DNA of 64,000 nt from contig NZ_CH724149.1 of assembly GCF_000153185.1 (NCBI RefSeq), forward strand, positions 324,789-388,788. Reading direction: 5' to 3'. Shown piece after piece: positions 63,327 to 64,000 of the stretch. The position numbers were made by a program, and so were the translations under genes. Each line of letters opens with the position of its first letter. Positions within the stretch are counted from its first letter, which is position 1. Below the pieces are notes generated by a model. The model was not told the DNA's origin. It saw only the letters and a list, made by a program, of their open reading frames with translations, and did no database searches. This DNA comes from Reinekea blandensis MED297 (GTDB lineage Bacteria > Pseudomonadota > Gammaproteobacteria > Pseudomonadales > Natronospirillaceae).

Positions 63327-64000
63327 ATGTTAAAGCCCGCCTTGCTGTATCCGATCGTACTCACCCTGATGCTCAGCGCCTGTCAGTTTGAACTATCAGC
63401 CCCGTCGGCATCGGAACGTCCTGACAACACCCCAACTCGTTACGCTCCGGAACCCGGCATCACCTGGCATTGGCAACTGAACGGCACCCTGAACACTGAC
63501 TACGATGTCGACCTCTACGACGTCGATCTGTTTGATACGCCAAAATCCACCATTGCCGCGCTGCAGGCTGAAGGTATTGCTGTCATCTGTTATTTTTCAG
63601 CCGGCAGTTATGAGCACTGGCGCTCGGATGCCAGTGACTTTCCGGCTGAGGCGCTTGGCTTGAACATGGATGGCTGGGCCGATGAACGATGGCTCGATGT
63701 CCGGTCGGCCAGGGTCCGGGCCATTATGGTTGAACGCTTAAAGCTGGCGCAGGAAAAAGGCTGCGATGGCGTCGAGCCGGACAATGTCGATGGCTTTGAT
63801 AACGCCACCGGTTTTCCGCTGATGGCAAGCGATCAACTCAGCTACAACCGGTTTTTGGCGGCACAGGCGCATACTCTTGATCTGGCCATCGGCCTGAAGA
63901 ACGACCTTGGCCAGATAGAACAGCTGGTGGACACTTTTGACTTTGCCGTCAATGAAGAATGTTTTGAGTACAACGAGTGTGATTCATTAAAACCCTTTAT
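63327..64000 (+). CDS. GH114 endo-alpha-1,4-polygalactosaminidase lipoprotein (partial)
   Basis: The reading frame runs off the right edge. A lipoprotein signal ends LSAC. The following 200 residues fit the GH114 family: WHWQLNGTLNTDYDVDLYDV, AVICYFSAGSYEHWRSDASD, LDVRSARVRAIMVERL, and CDGVEPDNVDGF with the putative acidic catalytic pair, then LAIGLKNDLGQ. It would cleave alpha-1,4-linked galactosamine polymers such as those in Pel-type or fungal galactosaminogalactan matrices; the activity is inferred from family. Confidence 0.88.
   Translation, partial: MLKPALLYPIVLTLMLSACQFELSAPSASERPDNTPTRYAPEPGITWHWQLNGTLNTDYDVDLYDVDLFDTPKSTIAALQAEGIAVICYFSAGSYEHWRSDASDFPAEALGLNMDGWADERWLDVRSARVRAIMVERLKLAQEKGCDGVEPDNVDGFDNATGFPLMASDQLSYNRFLAAQAHTLDLAIGLKNDLGQIEQLVDTFDFAVNEECFEYNECDSLKPF

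Overview
The window reads as a contiguous piece of a gammaproteobacterial chromosome, probably from a free-living, marine-type heterotroph of the Oceanospirillales/Reinekea/Saccharospirillum kind. That placement is inference. It rests on the many secreted lipoproteins and polysaccharide-active enzymes, a Pseudomonas stutzeri-type maltotetraose amylase, a Pseudomonas-type oxaloacetate decarboxylase, a GlyGly-CTERM sorting tail and a 7TMR-DISM hybrid sensor. No rRNA, tRNA, CRISPR array, insertion sequence or phage gene was seen. About 45 genes are supported.

0-16 kb: secreted and lipid-anchored proteins. There is a GH128-type beta-1,3-glucanase followed by a di-haem CxxCH oxidoreductase carrying a discoidin/CBM32-like domain. 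Next come a small membrane protein, a DUF1295/ICMT-like membrane protein divergent from a TetR regulator across a perfect palindrome, a DUF302 protein, an orphan ECF sigma factor and a SARP/BTAD-alpha/beta-hydrolase fusion. An NHL-propeller lipoprotein, an FG-GAP propeller lipoprotein and a maltotetraose-type GH13 amylase follow. A decayed copy of the 3' end of the amylase and its terminator lies 2.6 kb away.

16-30 kb: C1 and sugar metabolism. Glutathione-dependent formaldehyde detoxification (frmA and an S-formylglutathione hydrolase) is divergent from a LysR regulator. A ROK sugar kinase and manA follow. Then comes an apparent LacI regulon: a secreted five-bladed-propeller protein with a golvesin/Xly-type domain, the LacI gene, two sugar-binding proteins, two ABC permeases and an FAD oxidoreductase, with no ABC ATPase. 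Three matching 16-bp operator candidates tie these genes together.

30-51 kb: the most unusual region. Three exported proteins with MACPF/CDC-like sequence features (two close paralogues and one divergent) are encoded with a GEVED protein, a protein ending in a Hint domain and two very large M4 (thermolysin-type) metalloproteases with PKD and GEVED domains. A hybrid histidine kinase/response regulator/AraC protein is divergently encoded next to them, followed by a TSP3-repeat lipoprotein. I infer an exported pore-forming or surface-attack system with its own proteases and sensor. The MACPF assignment is from motif reading only.

51-64 kb: mixed housekeeping and accessory genes. These are oxaloacetate decarboxylase, a CGxC-type thioredoxin with a DUF318 permease, an SDR-DUF2867 protein, a serine beta-lactamase-like hydrolase, a VWA lipoprotein with a small outer-membrane protein, DUF2239 and MATE genes behind a double CCGGGTA operator, a cytochrome P450, a Nudix hydrolase, and a GH114 lipoprotein that runs off the right edge.
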